Notes under the pieces: model-generated
The model's database searches: none
What the model saw: only the letters and a program-made list of their open reading frames with translations
Told to the model about the DNA's origin: nothing
Position numbers and translations under genes: made by a program
From: Planctomycetaceae bacterium
GTDB taxonomy: Bacteria > Planctomycetota > UBA1135 > GCA-002686595
DNA length: 10,655 bases
Assembly: GCA_013360535.1 (NCBI GenBank)
Contig: JABWBL010000070.1
Span: forward strand, 1-10,655
Direction: 5' to 3'
Shown here: one piece after another, positions 8,854-10,655 of the stretch
Layout: every line of letters starts with the position of its first letter
How positions within the stretch are numbered: position 1 is the stretch's first letter

Positions 8854-8859
8854 CGGCCC

Positions 8860-9747
8860 TCAGCCGCCGGCCGCCACCACGAGCTTGCGGGGCTGGGTGC
8901 CGGGCCAGCAGTCTTCCTGCACCTGGCCGGTCTTCACGAAGGCCTCGCGGCCGGCCTCGTCCATGGCCTTGTTGTGGAGCACGAAGTTGAGGGCGAAGAC
9001 CTTGTCGAGGTAGGCGCGCCCCAGGTAGAGCCCAGGCCGGACCATGCGGATCTCGTCGCGCACCCGCAACCCGCGGCGGCCGGCGAGGAAGTCGGGCTCC
9101 TCCTGGTAGCCGGGGATCTCGTCTGTGAAGAAGTAGTCGATGACGATGGATTCGCGCCGGGCGTCGAGCAGGCTCTGGCCGCAGTAGAGCTTGGCCGGGA
9201 AGAGCAGCCAGGTCTGCTTGCCTTCGAAGTCCATCTTGGCCGGCTCGCCCTTCACGAGGCCGGTCTTCTTGAGCACCGCGAGGTCTTCGATGCGGTTTCG
9301 CAGGATGCGCTCGTTGCGGTAGAAGACCTTGCCCCGCCACAGGCTCTCGCCCACCTCTTCGAGGGCCAGGCCCTTGAGGTGGAGCGCCAGCCCGCCAAAG
9401 CCGCCGACGATCTCGGCCACGCGGAACTTGCCGCTGCCGCCGCGGGGCAGCAGGATGCGTCCGTCGAAGGCCCCGTCGGGGATCGGGCCGGCCGACAGCC
9501 GGGCGTAGAGCTGGTCGAGCTGCTCCTGGTCGAGCCCGGCCAGCCAGTCGGGCGTGACCTTGGCCAGCTCGACGGTGGCGATCGGGAGCTGGTGGTCCAC
9601 CTGGGCGAAGTCGGGCTTGGAGGCGTGGGACTTGTCCCACGGCGCAAAGGCGATGGCCGGGGCGGCGCCCTCCGGTGTCTTGCCGGAGCAGCCGGCGAGG
9701 AGCGCGATGGCGGCGAGGGCGGCGGCGAGGGCGGTAGGTGTTTTCAT
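8860..9747 (-). CDS. Lipoprotein of unknown function, coupled to a cytochrome-c-like gene
   Basis: A 295-residue exported lipoprotein. The ATG at 9747 is supported by a strong Shine-Dalgarno (GAGGGG) six bases upstream and by a lipoprotein signal: MKTPTALAAALAAIALLAGC, with lipobox LLAGC and Cys20 as the lipidated residue. The mature part is globular. It has DGRILLPRGGSGKFRVAEI (95-113) and a conserved-looking C-terminal part with SIVIDYFF (200-207) and RDEIRMVRPGLYLGRAYL (230-247), then FALNFVLHN (251-259). The string RDEIR.V.PG.YLG recalls uncharacterised proteobacterial envelope proteins, but I cannot name the family. Cys189 and Cys280 could form a disulfide. It follows the cytochrome-like gene by 11 bases, so the two are almost certainly cotranscribed and probably act together in the periplasm. 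Ala codons are mostly GCC (11 of the first 13), unlike the HAF-repeat gene. Confidence 0.85.
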   Translation of the reverse strand: MKTPTALAAALAAIALLAGCSGKTPEGAAPAIAFAPWDKSHASKPDFAQVDHQLPIATVELAKVTPDWLAGLDQEQLDQLYARLSAGPIPDGAFDGRILLPRGGSGKFRVAEIVGGFGGLALHLKGLALEEVGESLWRGKVFYRNERILRNRIEDLAVLKKTGLVKGEPAKMDFEGKQTWLLFPAKLYCGQSLLDARRESIVIDYFFTDEIPGYQEEPDFLAGRRGLRVRDEIRMVRPGLYLGRAYLDKVFALNFVLHNKAMDEAGREAFVKTGQVQEDCWPGTQPRKLVVAAGG

Positions 9748-9761
9748 GGCGTTCCCCCTCA
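9748..9761 (-). promoter_or_regulatory. Shine-Dalgarno overlapping the upstream stop codon (translational coupling)
   Basis: On the minus strand the junction reads TGAGGGGGAACGCC and then ATG. The TGA ends the cytochrome-like gene, and the GAGGGG formed from it is the ribosome binding site of the lipoprotein. This arrangement favours re-use of terminating ribosomes and matched production of the two proteins. Confidence 0.6.
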
Positions 9762-10655
9762 CAGGGTGGCGAGGAAGGCGGTGACGGCCTTTTTGTCGGC
9801 GTCGGACAGATCCTCGCCGAAGCGGTGGCCTTCGTTCTCCACCAGCTGGTCGCAGCTCACGTAGTTGGCCGACAAAAAGTCGCGCTGCTCGCGCAGGATG
9901 TCCACGAAGCGCTTGGGCTCCTTCAGCACCTCCTCGGTGATCGCCTGGAGCGTCGGCACCAGGGCCTTGCGGCCGGCGGCCTCGAGGCGGGCCGGGTCGT
10001 GCTTGGCGAGGTAGAGGTCGGCGATCAGCTGCTTGTGGAGCAGGCCGTTGAGAAAGCCGGCGCTGGCGCCCATCGGGATCTTCACCTGGCCGAAACCGCC
10101 CAGGGGCTTCTCGACCTTGCCCTCGAGCGGGCGGATGCCCATGTCGATCAGCAGGTCGGCGTTGGTGAAGGTCACCTTGCGGCCGCGGGCGGCGGGGTTG
10201 AGGAGCTCGTGCATCGAGCGCTTGTAGAGCTCGAAGCGGCCGTCGACGCTCGGGTCGTAGCGCAGGCAGGCCGGCTGCTCGGCCAGCAGCTTGCCGTCGG
10301 CGCCCACGTAGCGGGCGCGGTGGAAGTCGTTGTCGCGGTTGGCCGGCTTGCCGCAGATCTCGGGGCCGATGGCGTTGTTGTGCATGAAGGGCGCGGTGCT
10401 CCACACATTCACCAGGGAGATGTTGCGCAGGTAGCCCCGGCCGCCGTTCTTGAGGGCCTCGGGTTCGGGGATGTCGGCCACCACGCCGCGGCCGCGCAGG
10501 CTGTCGGAGCCGTATTCCATATAGAGGTGGCCGGCCATGTGGTTGGAGTGCAGCGCGCGGCAGCGGAAGGTGCCCACCTCGGTGACGGGCGTGGCCTGGT
10601 CGTTGCCGAGGAAATCGGCCCGCACCTTGCGCGGGTGGGCGTCGTTGGGCGCAGC
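9759..10655 (-). CDS. C-terminal part of a cytochrome-c-type protein (RoxA / di-haem peroxidase-like), 5' end beyond window
   Basis: The frame is open from the right edge to the TGA at 9761-9759, giving 298 residues. It begins in mid-protein: the codons at the edge read AAPNDAHPRK, so the internal GTG at 10625 is not the start. Key features, numbered from the edge, are GTFRCRALHSNHMAGHLY (28-45), GRGYLRNISLVNVWSTAPFMHNNAIGPE (72-99, with Met91 in the APFMHN position that often carries the distal haem ligand) and the terminal EGHRFGEDLSDADKKAVTAF (275-294), typical of the last helix of class I cytochrome c folds. These match the C-terminal half of RoxA-like and di-haem peroxidase-like proteins from my knowledge of those families. 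No CxxCH haem site lies in the visible part; one or more should lie upstream. It is likely periplasmic and acts in electron transfer or oxidation. It forms an operon with the lipoprotein. Confidence 0.65.
   Translation of the reverse strand, partial: AAPNDAHPRKVRADFLGNDQATPVTEVGTFRCRALHSNHMAGHLYMEYGSDSLRGRGVVADIPEPEALKNGGRGYLRNISLVNVWSTAPFMHNNAIGPEICGKPANRDNDFHRARYVGADGKLLAEQPACLRYDPSVDGRFELYKRSMHELLNPAARGRKVTFTNADLLIDMGIRPLEGKVEKPLGGFGQVKIPMGASAGFLNGLLHKQLIADLYLAKHDPARLEAAGRKALVPTLQAITEEVLKEPKRFVDILREQRDFLSANYVSCDQLVENEGHRFGEDLSDADKKAVTAFLATL

Larger units (their letters stand above)
8518..8859. other. 342-base stretch without a confident gene; possible junction
   Basis: This gap lies between two convergent genes. 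It holds a possible leaderless gene start at 8547, a hairpin-forming stretch at 8787-8801 (GGCGC and GCGCC around TGCCA), a CGCC-TTTTT-GGCG element at 8830-8842, a loose direct repeat (GGAATCCG at 8677 and 8750) and a short minus-strand frame at 8761-8853. Open frames cross it on both strands, but most are GC-driven and rich in Arg, Pro and Gly. Codon preference differs on its two sides. No terminal inverted repeats, tRNA gene or integrase were found. Confidence 0.4.

Noticed and set aside
8620..9864. Plus-strand open frame of 414 codons
   Set aside because: It is antisense to the lipoprotein and the end of the cytochrome-like gene, has no domain, and is explained by high GC content.
8860..10404. 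Extension of the lipoprotein frame upstream to 10404
   Set aside because: The upstream 219 codons overlap the cytochrome-like gene in another frame and are Arg/Pro-rich. The lipobox signal and Shine-Dalgarno fix the start at 9747.

Overview
The window is high-GC DNA, densely coded on both strands with no RNA gene, CRISPR array or recognisable transposase. The left four fifths (about 1-8517) look like Planctomycetota. The best clue is the secreted protein at 7045-8517. It ends in a cysteine-containing module (pattern CxGDG..xxCPCxN ... QG ... DGxRCxG ... YQVWFRDP) that I know as a recurrent C-terminal domain of secreted planctomycete proteins. A receiver-less FHA-GAF-sigma54 activator and large secreted proteins with carboxypeptidase-regulatory-like folds fit the same source. 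The phylum call is an inference from family knowledge, not from a search.

Layout. Minus strand, 1-4045: a small CxxCxxCC (YkgJ-type) metal-binding protein (4045-3620), then two tandem, diverged paralogues of a large secreted beta-sandwich protein (3512-1659, and 1596 running off the left edge). Plus strand, 4188-6218: an FHA-GAF-AAA+-Fis enhancer-binding protein, divergent from the YkgJ gene. Minus strand, 6868-6281: a small three-helix membrane protein, tail-to-tail with the activator. Plus strand, 7045-8517: the secreted HAF-repeat protein, divergent from the membrane protein. Then come 342 bases without a confident gene (8518-8859). Finally, on the minus strand, 10655-8860, a tightly coupled pair: the C-terminal part of a cytochrome-c-like protein that runs off the right edge, and a lipoprotein.

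How it fits together. The activator has an intact GAFTGA loop and ATPase motifs but no receiver domain, so its input should come from the FHA and GAF domains. No -24/-12 promoter was found nearby, so its targets are unknown. The two tandem paralogues share blocks at matching positions along their length, so they are an old duplication of a whole multidomain gene. The right-hand pair is joined by an 11-base gap with a Shine-Dalgarno sequence overlapping the upstream stop, and is probably exported redox machinery.

The most notable irregularity is the 8518-8859 gap. It begins with what looks like a leaderless gene start that soon loses credibility, holds a short protein-like frame in phase beyond the lipoprotein stop, and separates genes of different codon preference. 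It may be the edge of acquired DNA, the scar of a truncated gene, or a chimeric join in an assembled contig. I see no clear evidence of a wholly new multi-gene system.
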